A stretch of DNA of 64,000 nucleotides from Amycolatopsis vancoresmycina (GTDB taxonomy: Bacteria; Actinomycetota; Actinomycetes; Mycobacteriales; Pseudonocardiaceae): contig NZ_JNYY01000001.1 of assembly GCF_000716785.1 (NCBI RefSeq), positions 992,001 through 1,056,000 of the forward strand. Reading direction: 5' to 3'. Shown here in pieces: positions 26,601 to 34,584 of this stretch. The notes under the pieces were generated by a model, which was given only the letters and a program-made list of their open reading frames with translations, was not told where the DNA came from and searched no databases. The position numbers and the translations under genes were made by a program. The number at the start of each line of letters is the position of its first letter. Positions within the stretch are counted from its first letter, which is position 1.

Positions 26601-27481
26601 GCCGGGACGTCGACCGCGGCGTCGGTGCCGTTCAGCGCGACGCCGTGCGGGCCGACGACGCCGTCGCCCCAAGCCGCGCCGCCGGTCAGGGTGGCGGTAC
26701 GCGCGTCGAGGGAGTCGTCCGCCGTCGTCGTGCCGGTGCCCTCGTCGAGGCCCCAGTGCCCGGCGATGGCCAGGCGCGCGGCGTCGGCGGCGGTCAGCGC
26801 GCCCGAGTAGGCGCGGACGTCGTCGATCGTGCCGTCGACGAAGTCCACCGGGTTGCCGCCGTACTTGCCGCGGCCGATCACCAGGTGGCCGGTGCCCGCC
26901 CACGCGGTGGGCGCGGCGACGGTGGCCTGGCGGGTGCCGTCGACGTACAGCGACAGCGTCGACGCGGCCGAGTCGTACACGCCGGTCAGCTGGTACCACT
27001 GGCCGGCGACCGGGTCGAAGTTCGCGCCCGCCACGACGCCGTCGGTCGGGGCGTCGCCGGCCAGCCGGGTGAAGGCGAACCGGCGGGAGTCGTCGCGGAA
27101 CTGCAGGAAGAAGTTGCTGACCTGGGCGCCGTCGACGCTGACGAACGTCTGGTAGCCGGACGTCTTGTCCAGCTTCACCCAGCTGCTCACCGAGAAGCTC
27201 TTGGTCGTGTCGAGCACCGGCGCGCCGGCGTCGGCGAACCCGTTGGCCCCGTCGGTCGTGAGGGCGCCGCCGCGGATGCCCGGCCCCCAGCCCGCGCCGC
27301 CGGTCAGCGTGGCCGGGTGGGACCCCGCGGTGTCGGCGGCGGTCGTCCCGCTGCCGTCGTCGAACGTCCAGTGCCCGGACAGACCCGGCTCGGGGTCCGC
27401 CGCGGCCGCCGTCACGGGCAGCGCGGAGAACAGCGTCAGGGCCGCGAGCACGGCCAGGGGGCGCCGGAATCTGCGGGGCAT
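23669..27481 (-). CDS. Secreted GH51 alpha-L-arabinofuranosidase with three LamG modules
   Basis: A 1270-residue exported enzyme. A signal peptide (residues 1-29, ending AAAADP) is followed by three LamG/jelly-roll modules (about 32-245, 245-455, 455-650), then a GH51-type arabinofuranosidase (about 665-1270). The proton donor is Glu999 in VEVGNEDW and the nucleophile Glu1083 in LVGEYGA. It should release L-arabinofuranose from arabinan, arabinoxylan or arabinogalactan outside the cell, with LamG modules aiding carbohydrate binding. The ATG is chosen for GGAGAG and the signal peptide; a longer frame adds no plausible sequence. It lies between a YjfF-type permease and araB in the same direction. 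Confidence 0.92.
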   Translation of the reverse strand: MPRRFRRPLAVLAALTLFSALPVTAAAADPEPGLSGHWTFDDGSGTTAADTAGSHPATLTGGAGWGPGIRGGALTTDGANGFADAGAPVLDTTKSFSVSSWVKLDKTSGYQTFVSVDGAQVSNFFLQFRDDSRRFAFTRLAGDAPTDGVVAGANFDPVAGQWYQLTGVYDSAASTLSLYVDGTRQATVAAPTAWAGTGHLVIGRGKYGGNPVDFVDGTIDDVRAYSGALTAADAARLAIAGHWGLDEGTGTTTADDSLDARTATLTGGAAWGDGVVGPHGVALNGTDAAVDVPAPVVDTAQSFSVSAWVKPTAAGGFRTAVSVDGSTISGFYLQRAADGRFAFTRRASDGDSASSSAVSTLPAQAGQWQHVVGVYNRAAGTLSLYVNGTLQQSVPFTTPWTAAGHLEIGRGKWAGSPADWFDGGVDDVRAYPTPLTASAVAALAASGSWHFDEGTGTIAHDSSANAADGTLRGATWTAGAAGKAVQFDGKSTVDMGSSPAFDTGTGSLSLAAWFRTTASGTLVGHGDGYALGVTGGKLTARVGTIQVTTNGGGLADGTWHHAALVLDRAAQRLTVYADGDASAVTSTCGTPTGTTLDVSVCPASGTAAAPFTVGSGFTGAVDEVELRRFPLTAAQIGTLAGANQLAVDANVVRANTRPTTYGSILEDISHSVEGGLYAELVRNRTFKEGHQPGSGAGNTPVPYWSLLTSAGATGAYSVDTASPLNTALDRSLKLHADTVPAAGRVAAANVGFYGVAAKPSTKYTGSFFAKGSWTGAVRVSLEKPDGTVLASKDVQPVGASWAQQTFSFTTPSTVAASTDNRIVVSLVNKGKKALSGDAWFQQVSLFPPTFKNRPNGVRADLGQKLAAMKLGLFRVPGGNYLEGNTLDTRFAWKNTIGPLEQRPGHQNTAWGYWSTDGFGILDYLKLAEDIGAQPLLALFAGYTLNGQHVDQADYPAYVQEALDEIEYAIGDSTTTWGAKRIVDGHPAPFDLHYVEVGNEDWFDGSGSYAWRYTDMYNAIKAKYPQLTVVATTGGLQGGAASTTPGIRPDAADDHYYQSPQWFTDNSTRYDTADRSGPDILVGEYGAQDGRPTGTLAAAIGEAAFLTGLERNSDVVIGSMYAPVLVQENQSNWPVNLIGFDAGTSYASPSYWVQQMFSSTLGKQIVTSRLNQGSPLRQVVNVTTKSGRKTFTVKLVNPTQQVQTARLSLTGVTAVDGTGTLTTLTGDPAGRNSLAAPSAIVPQTREITGLAATSKLTLPANSVTTLVLTGR

Positions 27482-27491
27482 GGCTCTCCTT

Positions 27492-27507
27492 TGAGCGTTC
27501 ACGCTCA
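27492..27507 (-). promoter_or_regulatory. Operator-like palindrome before the GH51 gene
   Basis: TGAGCG-TTCA-CGCTCA, a 6-bp inverted repeat, lies in the 29-base gap between yjfF and the GH51 start, overlapping the ribosome-binding region. It differs from the TGTTAGCG operators, so a second regulator or an RNA hairpin is possible. Confidence 0.4.
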
Positions 27508-27510
27508 CAC

Positions 27511-28494
27511 TCAGCGGGTGCGTCGGGTGACGAGGCGTTGCAGGACGATGAAGACGAACAGGAGCGCCCCGGTGATGATCGAGGTCCACCAGGAGTTGAG
27601 GGTGCCGTCGAAGGTGATCAGGGTCTGGATGATGCCCAGCACCATGATCCCGAGGACGGTCCCGAGCACGTAGCCGGAGCCGCCGGTGAGGATGGTGCCG
27701 CCGATGACGACCGCGGCGATCGCGGTCAGCTCCAGGCCGACGCCGTTGAGCGGGTCGCCCGAGGACTTGTAGAGCACCAGCAGCAGCCCGCCGAGGGCCG
27801 AGCAGACGCCGCTGATCGTGTACACCGCGATCTTGGTGCGGCCGGTCTTGAGGCCCATTAGCATCGCCGACTGCGCGTTGCCGCCGATCGAGTAGACCGT
27901 GCGCCCGAACCGGGTGAAGGCCAGGACGTAGGCCGCGGCGGCGACGACCACCAGCGCGACCACCACGCTGATCGAGATGTGCAGTTCGCCGCCGAGCGGG
28001 ATCTGCGTCTGGGCCAGGGTGGCGATGGTGGCGTTGTCGATCGAGTACGCCTCGGTGGTGATCGTGTAGCAGAGGCCGCGGGCGAAGAACATGCCGATCA
28101 GCGTGGCGATGAACGGCTGGATCTCGAAGAAGTGGATCAGCGCGCCCATCCCGGCGCCGAGCAGGGCCCCGATCACCAGCACCACCGCGATCGCGGCGTA
28201 CGCCGGCCAGCCGTGCTTCTGCAGCAGGTCGCCGGAGACCACTGTGGACAGTGCGACGACCGAGCCGACGGACAGGTCGATGCCGCCGGTGAGGATCACG
28301 AACGTCATGCCGACGGCGACCACGAGCAGGAAGGCATTGTTGATGAACAGGTCGAGGACGACCTGCCCGGAGCCGAACGCCTCGTACTGGACCGCGCCGA
28401 ACACGTACGCGGCGATCAGCAGCGCCAGCGTCGCCAGGATCGGCACGTGCCGCTGCTGCGGCCGGTAGCCCTTGACACGGGCGAGGGTGGTCAT
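27511..28494 (-). CDS. yjfF: Furanose-type sugar ABC transporter permease (YjfF-like)
   Basis: A 327-residue CUT2 permease with about eight to ten helices and the MTFVILTGGIDLSVGSVVALS signature near residue 65. The order SBP-ATPase-permease-permease matches E. coli ytfQRT-yjfF, a galactofuranose importer; this protein is the YjfF partner. Its ATG overlaps the stop codon of the first permease by four bases. Immediate proximity to an arabinofuranosidase makes arabinofuranose or a short arabinoside a plausible substrate, which is inference. Confidence 0.9.
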   Translation of the reverse strand: MTTLARVKGYRPQQRHVPILATLALLIAAYVFGAVQYEAFGSGQVVLDLFINNAFLLVVAVGMTFVILTGGIDLSVGSVVALSTVVSGDLLQKHGWPAYAAIAVVLVIGALLGAGMGALIHFFEIQPFIATLIGMFFARGLCYTITTEAYSIDNATIATLAQTQIPLGGELHISISVVVALVVVAAAAYVLAFTRFGRTVYSIGGNAQSAMLMGLKTGRTKIAVYTISGVCSALGGLLLVLYKSSGDPLNGVGLELTAIAAVVIGGTILTGGSGYVLGTVLGIMVLGIIQTLITFDGTLNSWWTSIITGALLFVFIVLQRLVTRRTR

Positions 28495-29543
28495 GCGGTG
28501 ACCTCCACCTTCTCCGGAGCGGGTGTGGGCGCCGGGGCGACCGGGCGAGCTCCCCGCCGGCGGAACCTGCGGCGGAACGCGGGCGACTGCAGGAGGCACA
28601 CCACCAGCACGACGATGGCCTTGAACAGCATGATCGACTCCGGCGGGATGCCCAGGGCGTAGACGGTGGTGGTGAGCGTCTGGATGAGCAGCGCGCCGAT
28701 CACCGCACCGCCGAGGGAGAACCGGCCGCCGGTCAGCTGGGTGCCGCCGACGACGACGGCGAGGATCGCGTCGAGCTCGATGAACAGCCCCGCGTGGTTG
28801 GCGTCGGCGCTGTGCACGTTCGCGCTGATCATCAGCCCGGCGATGCCCGCGCACAGCGCGCAGAAGACGTAGACGAGCCAGGTCAGCCGCGCCGAGCGCA
28901 GGCCGGCCAGCCGGCTGGCTTCGGGGTTGCCGCCGACGGCCTCGACGAGCAGGCCGAGCGCGGAGCGGCGGACGAGCACCGACGCCAGCACGAACACGGC
29001 GAGCGCGACGAGGATGGCGCTGGGCAGGGTGAACAGGAACCCGCTGCCGATCCACTCGAACGAGTGGGAGTTGACGGTGATGATCTGCCCGCCGCTGATC
29101 AGCTGGGCGATGCCCCGGCCGGCGACCATGAGGATCAGGGTGGCGATGATCGGCTGGATCCCCAGCGCCGCGACGAGCCAGCCGTTCCACACCCCGAGCA
29201 CCAGCGAGAGGCCGAGCGCCAGGCCGAACGCGACCAGCGTCGTGCCCACGCCGTCCGGGTTGTCGCTGATCCACAGGCAGGCGAGCGAGCCGCTGATCGC
29301 CACCACCGCGCCGACCGAGAGGTCGATGCCGCGGGTGGCGATGACCAGCGTCATGCCGATCGCGATGAGGATCAGCGGGGCGCCGTTCTTGAGGATGTCG
29401 ACGAGGTTCCCGTAGAGGTGCCCGTCGCGCAGCTCGATCTTGAAGAACGACGGGCTGGCGATCAAGTCGCCCAGCAGCAGCACCAGCAGCGCCACCACGG
29501 GCCAGAAGAGCCGCTGTTTCGTCAAGCCTTTCAAGGCAGTCAC
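28491..29543 (-). CDS. ytfT: Furanose-type sugar ABC transporter permease (YtfT-like)
   Basis: A 350-residue permease paralogous to the next gene, with the MTLVIATRGIDLSVGAVVAIS signature near residue 62 and a basic Pro-rich tail (about 328-350). The GTG at 29543 overlaps the ATPase stop codon (GTGA), so translation is coupled. YtfT and YjfF types are expected to form a heterodimeric channel. A much longer upstream open frame is a shadow of the ATPase gene. Confidence 0.9.
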   Translation of the reverse strand: MTALKGLTKQRLFWPVVALLVLLLGDLIASPSFFKIELRDGHLYGNLVDILKNGAPLILIAIGMTLVIATRGIDLSVGAVVAISGSLACLWISDNPDGVGTTLVAFGLALGLSLVLGVWNGWLVAALGIQPIIATLILMVAGRGIAQLISGGQIITVNSHSFEWIGSGFLFTLPSAILVALAVFVLASVLVRRSALGLLVEAVGGNPEASRLAGLRSARLTWLVYVFCALCAGIAGLMISANVHSADANHAGLFIELDAILAVVVGGTQLTGGRFSLGGAVIGALLIQTLTTTVYALGIPPESIMLFKAIVVLVVCLLQSPAFRRRFRRRGARPVAPAPTPAPEKVEVTA

Positions 29544-31060
29544 GCCTGCACCCCCTCGGCCATCGTGGCCATGACGTCGTCCGCGGTGAGCGCCTGGTTT
29601 TCCCGCTCCGCCACGACCTTGCGGTCCCGCAGCACCACGACCCGGTGGCTCAGCCGCAGGACCTCTTCGAGTTCGGCGGAGATGTAGACGACGGCCATGC
29701 CGTCGCCCGAGAGCTGGGTGACCAGCCGCTGGATCTCCGTCTTGGCGCCGATGTCGATGCCGCGCGTGGGCTCGTCGAGGATCAGCAGCCGCGGTTCGGT
29801 GATGAGCCAGCGGGCCAGCAGGACCTTCTGCTGGTTGCCGCCGGAAAGGTTGCCCACCAGCGCTTCGGGGTTGGCGGGCCGGATGTCGAGCGCCTTGACG
29901 TACTTCTCGGCGATTTCGTCCTGGCGGCGGCGCGACAGCGGCCGCGCCCAGCCGCGGGAGGCCTGCAGCGCCAGCACGATGTTCTCGCGGACCGTCAGTT
30001 CCTCCACCAGGCCCTCGGCCTTGCGGTTCTCGGAGAGGAACGCGATCTTGTGGTCGAGCCCGGCGCGCGGGGTGCGCAGCGCGGTGGGTTCGCCGTCGAC
30101 CCGCACGGTGCCGCTGTCGGCGTGGTCGGCGCCGAAGAGCAGCCGGGCCAGCTCGGTGCGGCCGGAGCCGAGCAGGCCGGCCAGCCCGACGACCTCGCCG
30201 GCGTGGATGGTGAGGTCGAAGGGGGCGACGCCGCCCTTGCGGCCGAGGCCCTCGGCGGCCAGCAGCACCGGCGCGCCGGCGACCTCGGCGCGGCTGGGGC
30301 CGGAGTCCTCCAGGTCCTCGAGGACCTGGAGTTCCTTGCCGATCATCCGGGTGACCAGCTCGACCGGCGTGATGTCCGCGGTCTTGTACTCGCCGATGAG
30401 TTTTCCGTTGCGCAGCACGGTCATCCGGTCGGCGATGGCGAAGACCTGGTCGATGAAGTGGGACACGAACAGGATCGCCAGTCCCTGCTCGCGCAGGGAC
30501 CGGACGACCTTCAGCAGCTGGTCGACCTCGCCGGCGTCCAAACTGGACGTCGGCTCGTCGAGGACGAGCACCCGCGCGTCGACGTCGAGCGCGCGGGCGA
30601 TCGCCACGAGCTGCTGCACCGCGATGGAGCAGGTGGAGAGCTCGGCCGAGACGTCGACGTGGACGTCCAGCCGGGCCAGGAGTTCCTCGGCCCGCCGCCG
30701 CATCGCGCCCCACTGGATGCGGCCGAAGCGGCGGGGTTCCCGGCCGAGGCAGACGTTTTCCGCCACCGACAGGTTCGGGCAGAGGTTGACCTCCTGGTAG
30801 ACCGTGCTGATGCCGGCCTGCTGGGCCTCGCCGGGCCCGCTGAAGGCGACTTCGCCGCCGTTCAGCTCGATCGTGCCCGCGTCCACCCCGTACACCCCGG
30901 TCAGCACCTTGATGAGGGTGGACTTGCCGGCGCCGTTCTCGCCCATCAGGGCGTGGACTTCGCCGGGGTACATCCGGAAGGCGACCCCGTCCAGGGCGAG
31001 GACGCCGGGGAACTCCTTGCGGATACCGCTCATCCGCACCATGGGCTGCGGTTCAGGCAT
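29540..31060 (-). CDS. ytfR: Furanose-type sugar ABC transporter ATP-binding protein (YtfR-like)
   Basis: A 506-residue tandem ABC ATPase. The first domain has Walker A GENGAGKST (about residue 39) and Walker B VLVLDEPTSSLD, but its signature region reads STCSIAVQQLV, degenerate in LSGG. The second has LSGGNQQKVLLARW and LILDEPTRGID with a degenerate Walker A. This asymmetric pattern is normal for CUT2 ATPases. It powers the YtfT/YjfF-type permeases that follow. A palindromic repeat lies between it and the upstream binding-protein gene. Confidence 0.92.
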   Translation of the reverse strand: MPEPQPMVRMSGIRKEFPGVLALDGVAFRMYPGEVHALMGENGAGKSTLIKVLTGVYGVDAGTIELNGGEVAFSGPGEAQQAGISTVYQEVNLCPNLSVAENVCLGREPRRFGRIQWGAMRRRAEELLARLDVHVDVSAELSTCSIAVQQLVAIARALDVDARVLVLDEPTSSLDAGEVDQLLKVVRSLREQGLAILFVSHFIDQVFAIADRMTVLRNGKLIGEYKTADITPVELVTRMIGKELQVLEDLEDSGPSRAEVAGAPVLLAAEGLGRKGGVAPFDLTIHAGEVVGLAGLLGSGRTELARLLFGADHADSGTVRVDGEPTALRTPRAGLDHKIAFLSENRKAEGLVEELTVRENIVLALQASRGWARPLSRRRQDEIAEKYVKALDIRPANPEALVGNLSGGNQQKVLLARWLITEPRLLILDEPTRGIDIGAKTEIQRLVTQLSGDGMAVVYISAELEEVLRLSHRVVVLRDRKVVAERENQALTADDVMATMAEGVQA

Positions 31061-31086
31061 TGGTGTGCTCCGGGGAGGAGGCGGGG

Positions 31087-31132
31087 GTCGTGAGTGGTAA
31101 GGAGGGTTCTAACCCGCCTTACCACTCACGAC
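31087..31132. repeat. 46-bp palindromic repeat, copy B
   Basis: Same arms as the copy at 15855-15900 but in the opposite orientation, with the mismatch swapped (A/G in place of C/T). It lies between the binding-protein stop codon and the ATPase start, where a hairpin could raise binding-protein expression relative to the membrane components. Confidence 0.9.
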
Positions 31133-31145
31133 CGGCGGGCGAGTG

Positions 31146-32120
31146 TCAGTACTGGCGCTGCGGGAGGGCGGCCTTGGCGGCGGCCGAGTCGAACTCGGTC
31201 TCCTGGGTCTCGATGCGGGCGGGCACCTGCTCGCCGGCGGCGACCTTCTTGACCAGGTCCATCAGCTGCGGGCCGAGCAGCGGGTTGCACTCGACGATGT
31301 GGTTGATCTTGCCGTCGGCCAGCGCCTGCATGCCGTCCTTGACCGCGTCCACCGAGACGATCTTGATGTCCTTGCCCGGGACCTTGCCCGCGGCTTCGAT
31401 GGCCTCGATGGCGCCGAGGGCCATGTCGTCGTTGTGGGCGTAGAGGACGTCGATCTTGGGCTGGGACTTCAGGAAGGCCTCCATGACCTCCTTGCCCTTG
31501 GCGCGGGTGAACTCACCGGTCTGCGAGGCGACGATCTTGTACTTCGGGTCCGCCGCGATGACGTCGCCGAAGCCCTTCTTGCGGTCGTTCGCCGGGGCCG
31601 AGCCGGTGGTGCCCTGCAGCTCGACGATGTTCACCTGGCCGGTGGCGCTGCCGAACTCCTTGGTCAGCCACTCCCCCGCCTTCTTGCCCTCGGCGACGAA
31701 GTCCGAGCCCAGGAAGGTCTTGTAGAGCGACTTGTCCGGCGAGTCGATCGCGCGGTCGGTCAGGATGACCGGGATGTTGGCGTTCTTCGCCTCCTTGAGC
31801 ACGGTGTCCCAGCCGGACTCGACGACCGGCGAGAAGGCGATGACCTTGACCTTCTGCTGGATGTACGAGCGGATCGCGGAGATCTGGTTCTCCTGCTTCT
31901 GCTGCGCGTCGGAGAACTTCAGCTCGATCCCGGCGGTCTTGGCCGACTCCTGGATCGACTTCGTGTTCGCCGTCCGCCAGCCGCTCTCGGCGCCCACCTG
32001 GGCGAAGCCGAGCGTGACGGCCCCGCCCGAACCACCGGACGAACCGCCACTCCCGCAGGCGGTGAGCAGCACGAGTCCGGCCGCCGCGGCCGCCGCGGCG
32101 GCCCATCGCTTCTTCAGCAC
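31146..32120 (-). CDS. ytfQ: YtfQ-like sugar-binding lipoprotein
   Basis: A 324-residue binding protein with a signal peptide and lipobox LTAC (Cys about 22), followed by a Gly/Ser linker. The mature part matches the YtfQ group: VTLGFAQVGAESGWRTANT, AFSPVVESGWDTVLKEA, ILTDRAID and VLYAHNDDMALGAIEA. E. coli YtfQ binds galactofuranose. GTG at 32120 is preceded by GAGGAG. It is the first gene after the LacI operator at 32186 and heads a possible 16-kb transcript down to mmsB. Confidence 0.92.
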   Translation of the reverse strand: MLKKRWAAAAAAAAGLVLLTACGSGGSSGGSGGAVTLGFAQVGAESGWRTANTKSIQESAKTAGIELKFSDAQQKQENQISAIRSYIQQKVKVIAFSPVVESGWDTVLKEAKNANIPVILTDRAIDSPDKSLYKTFLGSDFVAEGKKAGEWLTKEFGSATGQVNIVELQGTTGSAPANDRKKGFGDVIAADPKYKIVASQTGEFTRAKGKEVMEAFLKSQPKIDVLYAHNDDMALGAIEAIEAAGKVPGKDIKIVSVDAVKDGMQALADGKINHIVECNPLLGPQLMDLVKKVAAGEQVPARIETQETEFDSAAAKAALPQRQY

Positions 32121-32185
32121 GTTCACTCCTCGATCGACGATGATCAGTGGGGAAAACCTGGGTGGAACTCTGTGGCACACTTGCG

Positions 32186-32199
32186 TGTTAGCGCTAACA
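32186..32199 (-). promoter_or_regulatory. LacI-type operator before ytfQ-like gene
   Basis: TGTTAGCGCTAACA is a perfect 14-bp palindrome 66 bases upstream of the binding-protein start, between it and the LacI regulator gene. It matches sites at 14171, 33347 and 44212. Confidence 0.8.
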
Positions 32200-32235
32200 A
32201 TCCCTGCGGAACCACCGGTCCGCCCGGCCGCCGCG

Positions 32236-33279
32236 CTACCGCGGTCCGGTGCTCTCGCGCACGATCAGCTCGGGGACGACCAGGGCGCGCGCGTGCCGGT
32301 CGCCTCCGTCCATCCGCCCGGCCAGCAGGCCGAACGTACGCCGTCCGACTTCGATGAAGTCCTGGCGCACCGTCGTCAGCGGCGGCGTGAAGTACGCCGC
32401 CTCGGGGACGTCGTCGAAGCCCGCCACGCGCACGTCCCGCGGCACCGAGATGCCCGCTTCGGCGAACGCGCGCAGCAGACCGAGTGCCATCTGGTCGTTG
32501 CCGGCGAAGACGGCGTCCAGATCCTTTTCCCCGGCGAGGGATCGCCCCGCCTCGTACCCCGACCGCGAGCTCCAGTCGCCGCGGATCACCCGTGGCACGC
32601 CGACCCCGTGGCGTTCCAGGGTTTCCCGCCAGCCGAGTTCGCGGTCGCGGGCCTCCAGCCAGTCCTCCGGACCGGCGATGTGCCACACGGTCCGGTGACC
32701 CAGCGCCAGGAGGTGTTCGGTGGCCCGGCGGGCGCCGTCGCGCTGGTCGACCGAGATGACCGGCACCGGTGCCGCCTCCCCGCCGCCGACCGCGACGACC
32801 GGGAAGTCCGCGGGCGCGGCCTCCAGGGCCCGGCCCGCGGTGACGTGCGGGGCGATCACGATGATGCCCTCGACCGCCTGGCGGCGGAGGTTTTCCACCG
32901 CGTCGGCGATCGACGACCGCCCCGGCCGGCTGACACTCGAGATCGTGATCGCGTACCCGGCTTCCCGGGCGGCGTTCTCGATGCCGTACAGCGTGCTGGC
33001 CGGACCGTACAGATTGGACTCGAGCGCGACGACACCGAGCGTGCCGGTCCGCCCGGTGACCAGCGCGCGAGCCGCGGAATTGGGCCGGTAGCCCAGTTCT
33101 TCGATGGCTGCGAGCACCCGGGCCCGGGTCTCGGGGCGCACCGGGCCGGTCCCGTTGATCACCCGGGACACGGTCATGTGGGACACGCCCGCGACCCCCG
33201 CGACGTCGGTCAGGCTCGGCTGCCGCGTCCCGGCCGCGGTCGCCTTCAGGGGACCGCCGGAGCGGGGTCGTTCGGCCAC
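32236..33279 (-). CDS. LacI-family regulator of arabinose/arabinan genes
   Basis: A 347-residue full-length LacI repressor. The helix-turn-helix and hinge (SLTDVAGVAGVSHMTVSRVIN...RPNSAARAL, about residues 22-75) precede a periplasmic-binding-like effector domain (80-347). It lies directly upstream of, and in line with, the ytfQRT/araBDA genes and carries its own operator 68 bases upstream, implying autoregulation. The likely inducer is arabinose or a related sugar, an inference from location. It is closely related to the LacI protein at 44262 (identical length) and to the HTH-less protein at 13333. Confidence 0.9.
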   Translation of the reverse strand: MAERPRSGGPLKATAAGTRQPSLTDVAGVAGVSHMTVSRVINGTGPVRPETRARVLAAIEELGYRPNSAARALVTGRTGTLGVVALESNLYGPASTLYGIENAAREAGYAITISSVSRPGRSSIADAVENLRRQAVEGIIVIAPHVTAGRALEAAPADFPVVAVGGGEAAPVPVISVDQRDGARRATEHLLALGHRTVWHIAGPEDWLEARDRELGWRETLERHGVGVPRVIRGDWSSRSGYEAGRSLAGEKDLDAVFAGNDQMALGLLRAFAEAGISVPRDVRVAGFDDVPEAAYFTPPLTTVRQDFIEVGRRTFGLLAGRMDGGDRHARALVVPELIVRESTGPR

Positions 33280-33346
33280 CGGCGTCCCCTTCCTGTCCGC
33301 TCCGACATGGTCTGCGTCACCTGTTCCGGTGACGACGAGGAGTTAG

Positions 33347-33360
33347 TGTTAGCGATAACA
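33347..33360 (-). promoter_or_regulatory. LacI-type operator before the arabinose LacI gene
   Basis: TGTTAGCGATAACA, a near-perfect palindrome 68 bases upstream of the regulator GTG, matches the other three sites and suggests autoregulation. The adjacent hairpin CGTCACC/GGTGACG (about 33315-33333) lies in the same leader. Confidence 0.75.
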
Positions 33361-33520
33361 CCCACGCGGTCAAGACCGGGTCGCGTAACGGTCTAGTCAC
33401 GTGGCCTTCACACGCCCCTGACCCGGCGTTCGACGGCCCGACCTGCGCGGAGCGTCGTTTGAAATTCACCGCCCGTCAGCACGGCCCGGTGTTCAAGCGC
33501 ATGTTCGCCCCTACCACAAC

Positions 33521-33606
33521 GGACGACTCGCGCACCCGGAGGGACGACACAACGCCCCGCCGTGTCGTCCGTCCAGGTACGCGAGTCGTCCCTCCAGGTA
33601 CGCGAG
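33521..33606. repeat. Composite palindromic repeat
   Basis: An outer pair GGACGACTCGCG (33521-33532)/CGCGAGTCGTCC (33580-33591) encloses an inner pair GGACGACAC (33542-33550)/GTGTCGTCC (33562-33570). CCAGGTACGCGAG also occurs twice in tandem at the right end. It ends about ten bases from the exported-phosphatase gene stop and probably terminates that gene. The rest of the 336-base gap 33280-33615 holds the LacI operator and a small hairpin; I see no gene there. Confidence 0.75.
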
Positions 33607-33615
33607 GCCGCTGGG

Positions 33616-34584
33616 TCAGAACGCCAGGGTGGCGGCGACGGGCCGGTGGTCGCTGGCGGTCGCGGGCAGCGTCCAGGCCGCGACCGGCCGCACCCCGGCG
33701 ACGAAGATCTGGTCGATCCGGGCCAGCGGCAGCGCGGCGGGCCAGGTGAAGCCGAAGCCGTCGCCCGCCTCGTCCTGCGCGGCCCGCATCCGGCGGGTGA
33801 TCGGCGCGAGCGCGCGGTCGTCGGCCGTGCCGTTGAAGTCGCCGACGAGCACGGTCCGGGCCGCGGATTCCTGGGCGATCGCGTCGGCCAGCAGGCCCAT
33901 CGCGGCGTCCCGGCCGCCCGCGGTGAAGCCCGCTTCGAGGCGCACCCGCACCGACGGCAGGTGCGCCACGAACACCGCGACCGGTCCCTTCGGAGTGTCC
34001 ACTGTGGTCCGCAGCGCGCGGGTCCACGGCATGATCGCCACCGGCTGCGTGTCGCGCAGCGGGAAAGTGCTCCAGACCCCGACGGTGCCCTGGACGGAGT
34101 GGTACGGGTATGCCGCGGCCAAGGCGTCTTCGTACTTCGGGACCTCGGACTTCTTCAGCTCCTCGAGCGCGATGACCCGGGCGCCGGTGGCGGCCAGGGC
34201 CCGCGCGGTGCCCGCCGGGTCCGGGTTCTCGTCGTTGACGTTGTGCGACACGATCGTGAAGTCGCCGCCGGGCTCCCGCTTGTCCGTCAGCCGGCCGCCG
34301 AAGCAGCCACCCCAGGCCAGCGCCGGAAGCAGGAGGGCCACGAGCGCGAGCGCCGAGCGGCGGACCAGCGCCGCGACGAGCAACGGCACGACGAGCAGGC
34401 CGGTCCACGGCAGGAACGTCTCCAGCAGGCTGCCGGCGTTGCCCACCGCGTTGGGCACCAGCGGGTGCGCGAGCAGCAGCACCGCGGTCAGGACGGCGAA
34501 GGCGGCGATGACGCGGCCCCGGCGCCACGTCCACCGCTTGCGGCGCACCGGAGGGGCCACCGGTAGTCCGGCGGTGGCGGTCAC
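33616..34584 (-). CDS. Membrane-anchored endonuclease/exonuclease/phosphatase-family protein
   Basis: The 322-residue product has about three N-terminal membrane helices (residues 25-105) and a C-terminal EEP domain outside the membrane: SHNVNDENPD, IALEELKK, GVWSTFPL, FVAHLPS, VLVGDFNGTADD and ASDHRP, i.e. the Asn, Glu, Asp/Asn and His of the phosphodiesterase active site. Related actinobacterial proteins are of unknown substrate (phosphodiester or lipid headgroup). The GTG overlaps the stop codon of the carboxypeptidase gene (GTGA), so the two are co-translated. Confidence 0.82.
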   Translation of the reverse strand: MTATAGLPVAPPVRRKRWTWRRGRVIAAFAVLTAVLLLAHPLVPNAVGNAGSLLETFLPWTGLLVVPLLVAALVRRSALALVALLLPALAWGGCFGGRLTDKREPGGDFTIVSHNVNDENPDPAGTARALAATGARVIALEELKKSEVPKYEDALAAAYPYHSVQGTVGVWSTFPLRDTQPVAIMPWTRALRTTVDTPKGPVAVFVAHLPSVRVRLEAGFTAGGRDAAMGLLADAIAQESAARTVLVGDFNGTADDRALAPITRRMRAAQDEAGDGFGFTWPAALPLARIDQIFVAGVRPVAAWTLPATASDHRPVAATLAF

